Shown: positions 1 through 7,136 of the stretch, one piece after another
How the letters are laid out: each line of letters opens with the position of its first letter
How positions within the stretch are numbered: position 1 is the stretch's first letter
Assembly (NCBI GenBank): GCA_023394255.1
Contig: JAEXAZ010000175.1
Location: forward strand, 1 to 16,724
Length of the DNA: 16,724 bases
Reading direction: 5' to 3'
Source of the DNA: Bacillota bacterium
GTDB lineage: Bacteria > Bacillota > Clostridia > Oscillospirales > Ruminococcaceae
Notes under the pieces: model-generated
Told to the model about the DNA's origin: nothing
Database searches by the model: none
What the model saw: only the letters and a program-made list of their open reading frames with translations
Translations under genes and position numbers: made by a program

Positions 1-263
1 GCGTTATAGTCGACATCATGCCCATTGAGAAGGTTGATCGTGGTTGCGACCATTTCCATATGGCTGAGTTCTTCCGCGCCGATGTCCAAAAACAGGTCTT
101 TTATTGCGGGATCTTTCACACGAAAGCTTTGTGAGATATACTGCATCGCGGCCTTGAGTTCCCCATTGCCGCCGCCCAGCTGTTCCTGCATCAGCACCGC
201 AAACTGGGGATTGGGTTTTTCCACTTTGACGTCGTTTAACAATGCTTTTTCATGTTTAAACAT
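1..263 (-). CDS. Manganese catalase / CotJC-family protein (C-terminus beyond left edge)
   Basis: Partial gene: 87 codons are present and the reading frame runs off the left edge. The translation starts MFKHEKALLNDVKV and matches the ferritin-like manganese catalase family, which includes Bacillus spore coat protein CotJC. Expected dimanganese ligands of the first half are visible: E35 in GELKAAMQY, then E65 and H68 in GAEELSHMEM. The family disproportionates hydrogen peroxide; in Clostridia it serves peroxide defence or forms part of the spore coat. The ATG at 263 is chosen because AGGAGGCG sits 7-8 nt upstream. The usual coat operon partners cotJA and cotJB do not precede it; the gene upstream is trkH, 80 nt away. 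The ribosome site is buried in an inverted repeat (267-318). I cannot tell catalase from coat role on this fragment. Confidence 0.85.
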   Translation of the reverse strand, partial: MFKHEKALLNDVKVEKPNPQFAVLMQEQLGGGNGELKAAMQYISQSFRVKDPAIKDLFLDIGAEELSHMEMVATTINLLNGHDVDYN

Positions 264-266
264 GAA

Positions 267-318
267 AATCGCCTCCTGATTTCTAATTTTTAGTAGTATC
301 TGCAATCAGAAGGCGATT
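267..318 (-). promoter_or_regulatory. Inverted repeat sequestering the Mn-catalase ribosome binding site
   Basis: Arms at 304-318 and 267-281 are complementary at 14 of 15 positions, with a 22-nt loop (282-303). Read on the minus strand, the 3' arm contains the whole AGGAGG ribosome site and ends 3 nt before the ATG at 263. If transcription enters from trkH or from a promoter to the right of 318, the mRNA would fold with its SD paired. If transcription starts inside the loop, the repeat would only be a DNA operator or chance. The U-tract after the stem is poor (ATTTTC), so it is not a convincing trkH terminator. Confidence 0.55.
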
Positions 319-343
319 ATGAGAACAACGATTCTGTTTTATA

Positions 344-1816
344 TTAAACATTTGGGCGGATTGCCCTGGTATGTTTCCAGTTTGAGGGGGCAAACAAAAA
401 CAGCATCGGGAATATTTCCAAACGGCCGATCAGCATATTCAGTATCAGCACCACCGTGCTGCCGGTGGAAAAACCGGAGAAATTTCCGGTCGGACCGACT
501 TCGCCCAGCCCCGGTCCAATATTATTCAGGCAGGAAATCACCGCCGTCAGGTTCGTTTCCAGCGAAAAATTGTCCAGCGAAATAATCAGGAAAGAGATCG
601 CCGCAACGGCGCAGTAAATCGTCATATAAACATGCACACCCTCAATCACCCCGTCGTCAAGAGCCTTGCCGTCCACTTTGACGACATTCACCTCGCGGGG
701 ATTCAGCATCTTGCGCAGCGACTGTTTCGCAGACTGGAATAAAATCAGAACCCGGGCGGATTTGATGCCTCCCCCGGTAGAGCCGGCTGACGCGCCCAAA
801 ATCATCAGCACCAGCAGGATGCTGCGCGAAAGCTGAGGCCAGAGGTTAAAATCGGCGGTTGCAAATCCGGTTGTCGTCATAATGGAAGCCACCTGAAACG
901 CGGCGCGGCGCAGCGCTTCAGGCAGATTGGAGCCATAGACCGGCAGAATATTGATTGTAACCAGTACGACCGCGCTGGCCATAACGCCAAGATAAACGCG
1001 AAGTTCCTGATTCAGCAGCACCTGTGAGAACTCCCGCATTAGCAGCAGATAAAAAATGCTGAAATTCACGCCGAACAGCATCATAAATACGGTGATCACA
1101 ATCTGGCTGTAGGCGCTGTAATCGGCGCAGCTGGAATTCAAAACCCCGAATCCTCCGGTTCCGGCAGTGCCAAACGTAATGCAGACGGTGTCAAACAGCG
1201 GCATATCGCCCAGCAAAAGCAGCACCATTTCGATTACAGTAAGCGCACAATAAATCAAATACAGGATTTTCGCCGTCTGGCGCAATTTGGGCACGAGCTT
1301 GCCCACTTCCGGTCCCGGGCTTTCCGCGCGCATGATGTGCAGGGTATTGCCCGAGCCCTGTGTCATCGGCAGGATCGCCAGCAAAAACACCAGAATTCCC
1401 ATTCCTCCCAGCCAGTGGGTGAAACTGCGCCAATAGAGCATTCCTCTGGACATCGCCTCCACATCCGTCAGAATACTGGCGCCGGTCGTCGTAAAGCCGG
1501 AAACCGTCTCAAAAACAGCGTACAGGTAATTCGGGATTTCCCCAGAAATAAAAAACGGAAGCGCTCCGAACAGCGACATGACCATCCAAGCCAGGGCTGT
1601 TACTAAGAAGCCTTCTCGGGTGTAAAATCCTCTGCTCTTCGGTTTTCGGAAAGTAGCAAAAAGGCTGACCGACAGCAATACCAGAATCGTTATGAAGAAG
1701 GCCCGGGCAGCCACCGGTTCTTTGTCGAAAAAAGAAATTGCCATTGCCGGTATCATAAACAAGGCCTCCAGCCGGAGAATATGTCCGATCAGATAAACCA
1801 CCATTTTAAAATTCAT
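344..1816 (-). CDS. trkH: TrkH/KtrB-family potassium uptake channel subunit
   Basis: 490-residue polytopic inner-membrane protein, normal length for TrkH. The four selectivity-filter loops of the MPM repeats are recognisable: TTTGAS at 109-114, GTAGTGGFG at 216-224, TTTGFA at 314-319 and NNIGPGLG at 431-438. The conserved GASAGSTGGGIKSAR stretch after the third pore (341-355) is also present. It conducts K+ (sometimes Na+-coupled) into the cell and is gated by the cytoplasmic TrkA ring encoded just upstream. The start ATG at 1816 has AGGAG 12 nt upstream; a second ATG four codons later is less well spaced. The gene begins 38 nt after the trkA stop, so the two are surely one transcript. No terminator is obvious between it and the Mn-catalase gene. 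Confidence 0.96.
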   Translation of the reverse strand: MNFKMVVYLIGHILRLEALFMIPAMAISFFDKEPVAARAFFITILVLLSVSLFATFRKPKSRGFYTREGFLVTALAWMVMSLFGALPFFISGEIPNYLYAVFETVSGFTTTGASILTDVEAMSRGMLYWRSFTHWLGGMGILVFLLAILPMTQGSGNTLHIMRAESPGPEVGKLVPKLRQTAKILYLIYCALTVIEMVLLLLGDMPLFDTVCITFGTAGTGGFGVLNSSCADYSAYSQIVITVFMMLFGVNFSIFYLLLMREFSQVLLNQELRVYLGVMASAVVLVTINILPVYGSNLPEALRRAAFQVASIMTTTGFATADFNLWPQLSRSILLVLMILGASAGSTGGGIKSARVLILFQSAKQSLRKMLNPREVNVVKVDGKALDDGVIEGVHVYMTIYCAVAAISFLIISLDNFSLETNLTAVISCLNNIGPGLGEVGPTGNFSGFSTGSTVVLILNMLIGRLEIFPMLFLFAPSNWKHTRAIRPNV

Positions 1817-1854
1817 TTTAAAATCTTTCTCCTGTTCAACATGCTGAAATCAAT

Positions 1855-3258
1855 TCAAATGCAATTCGTGGAATCGTATGTCATTGACGGAACCAAGGGT
1901 TCCTCAAAAATATCATTGAGCGTGTTAATGGGCCGGTCGGCTGTCGTTACCACAATTACCGTATCTCTCAGCTCGATGGTGGTTTCGCCGTTTGGAATGA
2001 TAATTTTACCGCCGCGGTTGATGCAGGAAATCAGAATATTCGGCTTCAGCTGAATCTGCAGGAGCGTCTGCCCAAGATAATGCGTATCCTCCGTCGCAAG
2101 AAATTCCAGCGCCTCCACCTTGCCGTCCACCAGACGGTGGAGCGTAATGACAGAGCCGCCGGAAGTATTCTGCATGGCGCGCACATAACGCACGATATCA
2201 TTGGAAGTCAGCAGCTTGGGACTGATCACACAGTCAATCCCTTTTCCGCGGAACACCTCGTTATATTCGGTCCGGTTGATTTTTGTAACGACCTTGGGAA
2301 CCTGCAAAAAGTTCGCATACATTGATACCAGCAGGTTTTCCTCGTCAATATTGGTCAGCGTCACCACAGCGTCGGTGCTTTCGATTCCTTCGGACAGCAA
2401 AACCGCTTTGCTGCATCCGTCCGCCTCGATGACCGAAGCCCTGGGCAGCAGCTCCGCCAGCTCCATACACCTGCTGTGTTTGTTTTCAATAATTTTTACG
2501 GCGACGCCCGAGGCGGTTAAATCCGCCGCAAGGTAATAGGCGATATTGCTGCCGCCGACAATTAAAACGTCCTTGATTCTGTGTGTATACAGGCCCATAT
2601 GCTTGATCAGCGCGGTGAGGTCCCGCGTAGGCGCGGTCACATAAATCTTATCGTCTTTTTGCAGGCGGAAGTTCCCGTCAGGGATGTATACCTGGCTGCC
2701 GCGTTCCACAGCGCAGACCAGCACCCGCACCTTCGCGATCTTATAAAGGTCAAGCAGCTGTTTGCCGTCCAGGACACCGTTTTCCTTTAAAACAATTTCT
2801 ACGATTTCCACCTTTCCCTTGGCAAAGGAATCCCGTTTCAGAAAAGACGGAAATTGCAGCAAACGGAAAATCTCGTTTGCCGCCGTGCGTTCGGGGTTGA
2901 TCATCATGCTCAGCCCCAGTTCTTCCTTTAAAAAGAAAAGCTGTTCCGCATATTCAGGATTGCGCACACGTGCGATGGTATGCGCGTGTCCAAGCTTTCT
3001 CGCAATGATACAGCAGAGCAGATTGATCTCATCCGCGGAAGTGGCGGCAATCACCAGATCACAGCTCTCAATTCCGGCTTCTTTCTGTACCCGCAGGCTG
3101 GCGCCGTTTCCGTGGACGACCATGACATCCAGCGTCACAAGGGATTCCTGCAGTACATTTTTATTGCTGTCAATTACGACAACGTCATGGCCCTCTTTTG
3201 AAAGCTGCTGGGTCAGCGCAAAACCGACCTTGCCGTCACCTACAATGACAATTTTCAT
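1855..3258 (-). CDS. trkA: Trk potassium uptake regulatory subunit TrkA
   Basis: 467-residue cytoplasmic protein with the duplicated RCK layout of full-length TrkA. RCK-N 1 spans about 1-125 with the nucleotide-binding GDGKVG at 7-12 and acidic D30 closing the second strand. RCK-C 1 spans about 143-223, RCK-N 2 about 229-350 with GGSNIA at 235-240, and RCK-C 2 about 370-450. It binds NAD(H) or ATP/ADP and gates the TrkH channel. The first Rossmann motif looks intact; the second (GGSNIA) departs from GxGxxG, a common feature of the second half. The ATG at 3258 follows a purine-rich but weak ribosome site. A promoter at 3323-3351 separates it from spoIID, so trkA-trkH appears to be an independently transcribed pair. 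Confidence 0.96.
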   Translation of the reverse strand: MKIVIVGDGKVGFALTQQLSKEGHDVVVIDSNKNVLQESLVTLDVMVVHGNGASLRVQKEAGIESCDLVIAATSADEINLLCCIIARKLGHAHTIARVRNPEYAEQLFFLKEELGLSMMINPERTAANEIFRLLQFPSFLKRDSFAKGKVEIVEIVLKENGVLDGKQLLDLYKIAKVRVLVCAVERGSQVYIPDGNFRLQKDDKIYVTAPTRDLTALIKHMGLYTHRIKDVLIVGGSNIAYYLAADLTASGVAVKIIENKHSRCMELAELLPRASVIEADGCSKAVLLSEGIESTDAVVTLTNIDEENLLVSMYANFLQVPKVVTKINRTEYNEVFRGKGIDCVISPKLLTSNDIVRYVRAMQNTSGGSVITLHRLVDGKVEALEFLATEDTHYLGQTLLQIQLKPNILISCINRGGKIIIPNGETTIELRDTVIVVTTADRPINTLNDIFEEPLVPSMTYDSTNCI

Positions 3259-3322
3259 GCCCTCTATCCTGCCTCTTTCCGCGCCGCCGGGGTAACCGCC
3301 GCGCTTTTATATTCACAGCACA

Positions 3323-3351
3323 ATCTTAACACGCTTTGTCTCAAGATACAA
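3323..3351 (-). promoter_or_regulatory. Sigma-A-type promoter of trkA-trkH
   Basis: On the minus strand: -35 TTGTAT (3346-3351), 17-nt spacer, -10 TAAGAT (3323-3328), with a TG one base before the -10 (extended -10). The predicted transcription start is near 3316, giving a leader of about 58 nt to the trkA ATG. It lies in the 139-nt gap after spoIID, which otherwise shows no clear terminator. Confidence 0.6.
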
Positions 3352-3397
3352 GCCTGTCTTTTGAACTGCAGAAAATGGCAGAACCGTCCGCGCGGCA

Positions 3398-4453
3398 TCA
3401 CGGAGAAGTGGCGGCAAGCTTGGCTCCCTGGTAGTAATGAAGCAGAATTTCATCAAAGGACGCGCCCTGCCTCGCCATATAATCGGCTCCGTATTGGGAA
3501 AGCCCCACTCCGTGCCCATAGCCGACCACTTTGAAGGTAAACTCCCCCCCGTCATAGGAAACTGTAAAATCGGAAGACCGCAGATCCAGCGCCGTGCGGA
3601 AATCCGCCCCCGATACCGTTTGATTGCCCACTGTGATTTCCGTAATATAGCCGCTTTCGGAGCGCTGTTCCTTCCCGATCCAGCCGGAGGCGTCGCCTTC
3701 CAGAACGATATCCGGCCAGGTTTTTCGCAGAGCGCCGGCAAGTTCGTCCGCCGAAAAGGTCACCGTCATGCGGTAGTCGGGGGCCAGCGTGTCGCCGAAG
3801 CTGTCAACCGGAACAAGGTATGGCTTTCCGCCTGTCCACACATTGGATGCGTCCTCTGTTTTCCCGCTGCTCATGGAATGGTATGCCGCCACGATTGGCT
3901 CCCCCTCATAGGTGAGGATATAGCCTGCGACCTCATCGGCTGCCTGGCAGATTGCTTTCCAGTAAGTGTCCGCAAGATCCCCGTACCGTTCACGGAACAG
4001 TTTCTCGGTGGTATATACCTTCCAGTTCTCCGGGTCCGCCGAAAAATCCGAATTTTCCCCGTTTGCCCTCGCCTGCCCGCGGCGGCAGAGCGCGTAAGTA
4101 TGCGCCGCCACAGCCTGCGCTTTCATTGCTTCAGGATGGAAGGTCGGAGGCATTTCCGCCGCAAGTGCCCCCCGCACGTAATCCCTCGGCGATACCTCAA
4201 AGATTTTTCCGGTATGCTCATTCAGAATCCGGAAATTCTCTCCTGAAACCGAAATGGTTTCCGACGGTTTTACATGCTCTTCCGGCTGCGGCTGGCTGGC
4301 CCGGTCCTGCTGCGGCTGCATTTTGGAGGATGCTCCGTATGCATCCGAAGAATTTGAAAACTGCACGTCCACTTTTTCGCCAGTCAGCGCCAAAAGCGGA
4401 ACCAGAAACATCATCAAGGCAAATAGTGCAATCGCCACTCCTCTGTGATTCAT
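3398..4453 (-). CDS. spoIID: Stage II sporulation protein D (peptidoglycan lytic transglycosylase)
   Basis: 351 residues, in line with SpoIID. An N-terminal hydrophobic segment (about 6-26) anchors it to the mother-cell membrane; a low-complexity linker rich in Q, P and S follows to about residue 70. Family motifs are clear: YVRGALAAEMP at 92-102, whose glutamate (E100) matches the catalytic acid, then YHSMSSGKTED at 191-201 and GYGHGVGLSQYGA at 311-323. SpoIID cleaves denuded glycan strands and drives engulfment with SpoIIM and SpoIIP. I chose the ATG at 4453 because GAGGGA (4461-4466) is 7 nt away; the in-frame ATG at 4459 would leave only one spacer base. No spoIIM/spoIIP/spoIIQ gene is nearby. 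I could not identify a convincing sigma-E promoter. Confidence 0.93.
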   Translation of the reverse strand: MNHRGVAIALFALMMFLVPLLALTGEKVDVQFSNSSDAYGASSKMQPQQDRASQPQPEEHVKPSETISVSGENFRILNEHTGKIFEVSPRDYVRGALAAEMPPTFHPEAMKAQAVAAHTYALCRRGQARANGENSDFSADPENWKVYTTEKLFRERYGDLADTYWKAICQAADEVAGYILTYEGEPIVAAYHSMSSGKTEDASNVWTGGKPYLVPVDSFGDTLAPDYRMTVTFSADELAGALRKTWPDIVLEGDASGWIGKEQRSESGYITEITVGNQTVSGADFRTALDLRSSDFTVSYDGGEFTFKVVGYGHGVGLSQYGADYMARQGASFDEILLHYYQGAKLAATSP

Positions 4454-4470
4454 TTTCATATCCCTCGATT

Positions 4471-4498
4471 ATGAAAGATTTCCAATTGAAACTTTCAT
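4471..4498. repeat. Imperfect palindrome upstream of spoIID
   Basis: Arms ATGAAAG (4471-4477) and CTTTCAT (4492-4498) enclose a partly symmetric centre (TTTC...GAAA), giving about 13 paired positions with two one-base bulges. It lies between spoIID and the divergent citrate synthase promoter, immediately behind the spoIID ribosome site. On the plus strand it is followed by a T-rich run, but no plus-strand transcript is expected to arrive there. It could be an operator or a leader hairpin; function unknown. Confidence 0.35.
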
Positions 4499-4526
4499 TT
4501 TTTCTGTTTTTCCGGAGGAAATTCTA

Positions 4527-4555
4527 TTGACTTTGACACTTTACTGTTATACAAT
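4527..4555 (+). promoter_or_regulatory. Sigma-A-type promoter of the citrate synthase gene
   Basis: -35 TTGACT (4527-4532), 17-nt spacer, -10 TACAAT (4550-4555). The predicted start is near 4562, leaving a leader of about 135 nt before the ATG at 4697. Confidence 0.65.
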
Positions 4556-4628
4556 ATTTGCGTTGCACATGAAACAGCAGGCCTGTTTTTACTGTCAGTC
4601 AAAAGAATTGCACATCGTCTGCGCTTCT

Positions 4629-4659
4629 GCCGCCGGCATCGGCAAAACCTGCTGGCGGC
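4629..4659 (+). promoter_or_regulatory. Stem-loop in the citrate synthase mRNA leader
   Basis: GCCGCCGGC (4629-4637) pairs with GCTGGCGGC (4651-4659) over 9 positions (one G-U) around a 13-nt loop. No U-tract follows, so it is not an intrinsic terminator. It sits about 37 nt before the start codon and leaves the ribosome site free. Role unknown; it may be only an mRNA-stabilising fold. Confidence 0.4.
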
Positions 4660-4696
4660 ATTTACGCCGAATGTCCCGTTGGGAAGGAAAGGAGCC

Positions 4697-6085
4697 ATGT
4701 CCATCATGTATAGCAGGGACCCCGAAAAACCGAATGAGCAGCTTCAAAAGGATATTCAATTACTATGCGACGAATATCCCCGCTATAACAGTTTTGATCC
4801 GGCATTGTTCAATCAGTACAATGTCAAGCGGGGTCTGCGCAACTCCGACGGTACCGGCGTGCTGGCCGGAATCACGCAAATCTGCAATGTACACGGTTAT
4901 CTGCTCAGCGAAGGCGAGAAGATGCCGATTGACGGTGAACTGGTTTACCGCGGCATCAATATCAACGACCTGATTGCCGGATGCCGGGCAGAGAACCGTT
5001 ATATTTTTGAGGAGACCGCATGGCTTTTGCTGATGGGTTCGCTTCCTAATGAGGAAAAATTGAATCAATTTTTGGAAATACTTGCAGCCTCACGCGAACT
5101 CCCCGACAATTTTACCGAAGACATTATCATGAAGGTCGCCAGCCCCAATATTATGAACATGCTCGCGCGTTCCGTGCTGGCGCTCTATACTTATGACTTC
5201 AATCCCGAGGATACCTCTGTCGAAAACGTCATCCGGCAGTCGATCCAGCTCATCGCGCGGATGCCTTCGATCATGGTCTCCGCCTATCAGGTAAAAAAGA
5301 GAATTTATGACGGGCGCAGCATGTATCTGCATAATCCCCGGCCGGATTATTCGACCGCCCAGAATATTCTCCGCCTGCTTCGCTCGGATAAGCAGTTTAC
5401 CGAAGAGGAGGCCCGTCTTCTTGACCTCTGCCTGATGCTGCACAGCGAACACGGCGGCGGCAATAACTCGACCTTCAGCGTCCGCGTCCTCACCTCGTCG
5501 GGTACGGATACCTATTCCGCGATTGCGGCGGGAATCGGCTCGTTGAAGGGCCCGCGTCACGGCGGCGCAAATTATAAGGTTATTGAACAGCTCGAGTATC
5601 TGAAAGAAGGCGTTTCCAACTGGGACGATGACCAGGAAGTCCAAGAGTTTCTCCGGAAAATCGTAAACAGGCAGGAGGGCGACGGTTCCGGGCTGATTTA
5701 TGGCATGGGGCACGCCGTCTATACCAAAAGCGACCCACGCGCCATTGTCCTCAAAGCAAATGCCCTGCATATGGCGCATGGAACCGACTTTGAAGGCGAA
5801 TTCCGGCTTCTGGACGCCGTCGAGCGGCTTGCGCCCGATGTCCTGCGCGAAAAATGGGGCAGCAGCCGTCCGGTCAGCAACAATGTGGATCTTTATTCCG
5901 GGCTGGTTTACCGGATGCTGCGGATCCCCGACGAACTGCACACGCCTTTATTTGCCATTGCGCGTACAGCCGGCTGGTGCGCCCACAGGCTCGAGGAAAT
6001 CACCACCGGGAGTAAAATCATCAGGCCGGCCTACAAACCGATTTCGAAGCCCTCATCCTATATTCCACTGCATGAAAGGCCCTGA
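4697..6085 (+). CDS. gltA: Citrate/2-methylcitrate synthase
   Basis: 462 residues, somewhat longer than typical bacterial enzymes (about 370-430) because of an N-terminal extension of about 60 residues before the conserved large domain. The catalytic triad is visible: H288 in GPRHGGAN, H339 in GMGHAVYTKSDPR and D398 in NNVDLYSG. The HGGGNNSTFSVR stretch (252-263) matches the substrate-binding segment. It condenses acetyl-CoA with oxaloacetate to citrate; in anaerobes this usually feeds 2-oxoglutarate and glutamate synthesis. Start choice: GGAAGGAAAGGAG (4682-4694) precedes ATG 4697 and a second in-frame ATG at 4706; either could be used. No aconitase or isocitrate dehydrogenase gene lies beside it, so it is a stand-alone unit. 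A homocitrate or methylcitrate specificity cannot be excluded from sequence alone. Confidence 0.93.
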   Translation: MSIMYSRDPEKPNEQLQKDIQLLCDEYPRYNSFDPALFNQYNVKRGLRNSDGTGVLAGITQICNVHGYLLSEGEKMPIDGELVYRGININDLIAGCRAENRYIFEETAWLLLMGSLPNEEKLNQFLEILAASRELPDNFTEDIIMKVASPNIMNMLARSVLALYTYDFNPEDTSVENVIRQSIQLIARMPSIMVSAYQVKKRIYDGRSMYLHNPRPDYSTAQNILRLLRSDKQFTEEEARLLDLCLMLHSEHGGGNNSTFSVRVLTSSGTDTYSAIAAGIGSLKGPRHGGANYKVIEQLEYLKEGVSNWDDDQEVQEFLRKIVNRQEGDGSGLIYGMGHAVYTKSDPRAIVLKANALHMAHGTDFEGEFRLLDAVERLAPDVLREKWGSSRPVSNNVDLYSGLVYRMLRIPDELHTPLFAIARTAGWCAHRLEEITTGSKIIRPAYKPISKPSSYIPLHERP

Positions 6086-6094
6086 CGCCGCGGA

Positions 6095-6127
6095 ATACCG
6101 CTTGACCGATTTCCGGTCAAGCGGTAT
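6095..6127. repeat. Perfect 14-bp palindrome overlapping a promoter
   Basis: ATACCGCTTGACCG (6095-6108) and its exact reverse complement (6114-6127) flank a 5-nt loop. It begins 9 nt after the citrate synthase stop. It could form a strong hairpin in that mRNA, but the following bases (AATTATG) are a poor U-tract. The -35 box and half of the -10 box of the next gene's candidate promoter fall inside the palindrome, so it may be an operator, a 3'-end stabilising hairpin, or both. Confidence 0.6.
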
Positions 6128-6130
6128 AAT
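6102..6130 (+). promoter_or_regulatory. Sigma-A-type promoter of the 6196-7032 membrane protein gene
   Basis: -35 TTGACC (6102-6107), 17-nt spacer, consensus -10 TATAAT (6125-6130). The predicted start is near 6137, about 60 nt before the ATG at 6196. It is fully interleaved with the 6095-6127 palindrome. Confidence 0.55.
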
Positions 6131-6195
6131 TATGTAGCGTTCCGCAGAAGGGCGGGGCAGCGTTCTTGGCTGGTTTCAGCCGGAAAGGGATTTTC

Positions 6196-7032
6196 ATGCT
6201 TACCAAACCACAAAAATTGATTTTTCCGGCCGCGCTTTTGTGCTGCACGGTACTGCGTATTTATTTGAAACTCTCCGTCATTGAGCCTTCGACCGGGTTT
6301 TACAAAAACAATCCGGCGCTTCCCTCCATCTTCAACTGGGTTCTGGGGATAAGCTGCATTGCCCTTTTGCTGTTTGGATGGCTTTTCGGGAGTAAAGAGA
6401 CCGCGCCGGTTCTTCACATGAACCTTTCGGCGCGGGTATTCCTGGTTGCTTCCGGCATCGCCGCGCTGGTTTTTATCGGTTCCTCGCTGCTTGAACAGGT
6501 GGACAGCCTGCTGACTTTTAACCCCGACCTGCCCGGGGCGGCCGTACTGTTTTCCCTGCTTTTATCTGTGTTCGGCATATTTTGCCTGCTCGTCGCGCCG
6601 GTGATTGCCGGAATTTTGTGGATCGTCATCGGCCTGAAAGGGACCCGCGAGGCCGGCCGGTATCATGGAGTTCTGCTTTTGCTGCCCGTTCTCTGGCAGT
6701 CGGCCATGCTGCTGACCACATTTATGAATTACACGCTGATGCGCAGCGTTTCGGATCAGATGCTGGCGATTGTCATGCTGATTTTAATGGTTCCGTTTCT
6801 TCTTGCAAACGGGCGCATGCTGGGCGGCATCGATGCAAAAAAAGGCGCCCGGCACCTGATCATGTTTGGCCTGCCCTTTTCTTTGGTCGCTGTGCCCCTT
6901 TCCCTTGGTGTACTGGCCGCTTCGTTCGCGGGCAAGGCTGTTGAAATCGGGCTTTCCCCCTTTGCCGCCGTATTTTATTTGTGTATGGGGCTCTATGCGG
7001 CATCCTCGGTTTTTTCACTGCGCCGTGAATGA
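6196..7032 (+). CDS. Uncharacterised multi-pass membrane protein
   Basis: 278 residues; I do not recognise the family. About eight hydrophobic segments can be drawn (roughly 7-26, 43-64, 80-98, 113-148 possibly two, 157-176, 187-205, 220-243, 251-272). There is no obvious signal peptide, ATP-binding motif or catalytic signature, and the few charged residues lie in short loops such as REAGRYH (151-157) and DAKKGARH (213-220). The ATG at 6196 is chosen because GGAAAGGG lies 6-7 nt upstream; the upstream in-frame TTG at 6166 has no ribosome site. It has its own promoter and a downstream terminator, so it is probably monocistronic or shares only readthrough from citrate synthase. Codon use resembles its neighbours, with no sign of recent transfer. 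Confidence 0.75.
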   Translation: MLTKPQKLIFPAALLCCTVLRIYLKLSVIEPSTGFYKNNPALPSIFNWVLGISCIALLLFGWLFGSKETAPVLHMNLSARVFLVASGIAALVFIGSSLLEQVDSLLTFNPDLPGAAVLFSLLLSVFGIFCLLVAPVIAGILWIVIGLKGTREAGRYHGVLLLLPVLWQSAMLLTTFMNYTLMRSVSDQMLAIVMLILMVPFLLANGRMLGGIDAKKGARHLIMFGLPFSLVAVPLSLGVLAASFAGKAVEIGLSPFAAVFYLCMGLYAASSVFSLRRE

Positions 7033-7079
7033 ATCCACAGTGCAAACCGGATCTTTACTCTTTTAAAAAAAGCCGACAA

Positions 7080-7123
7080 AAAAAGACTGGACACCACATA
7101 TTATTGTGATGCCCAGTCTTTTT
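7080..7123. terminator. Bidirectional intrinsic terminator
   Basis: AAAAAGACTGG (7080-7090) pairs with CCAGTCTTTTT (7113-7123); the inner part adds CACA/TGTG pairs around a short A/T loop. It is flanked by A-runs on the left and T-runs on the right, so it works on both strands. It sits exactly between the convergent ends at 7032 (plus) and 7137 (minus). Confidence 0.88.
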
Positions 7124-7136
7124 ATTAAAGACGCTG

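Noticed and set aside
264..343. Terminator between trkH and the Mn-catalase gene
   Set aside because: The inverted repeat there is followed only by ATTTTC on the minus strand and encloses the next gene's ribosome site, which fits translation control better.
3313..3741. Minus-strand frame overlapping the end of spoIID
   Set aside because: It overlaps the conserved C-terminal half of spoIID in a different frame and shows no recognisable motif. No sign of a frameshift in spoIID itself.
3437..4246. Plus-strand reading frame of 269 codons opposite spoIID
   Set aside because: spoIID on the other strand has complete family motifs; the antisense frame shows none.
4471..4512. Plus-strand terminator-like hairpin followed by T-rich sequence
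   Set aside because: All genes to the left run on the minus strand, so no plus-strand transcript should reach it; arms are also imperfect.
4527..4973. Possible small upstream gene starting at a TTG with GGAGG 8 nt before it
   Set aside because: The TTG is the -35 box of the citrate synthase promoter, so the transcript would not contain it; most of the frame overlaps citrate synthase out of frame and resembles nothing.
5090..5941. Minus-strand reading frame of 283 codons opposite citrate synthase
   Set aside because: Antisense shadow of a clear gene, with no start context.
6095..6127. Calling the palindrome a standard intrinsic terminator for citrate synthase
   Set aside because: Stem is excellent but the following AATTATGTAG is not a U-tract on the plus strand, and the minus strand side (TCCGCG) is not either; kept as palindrome/operator instead.
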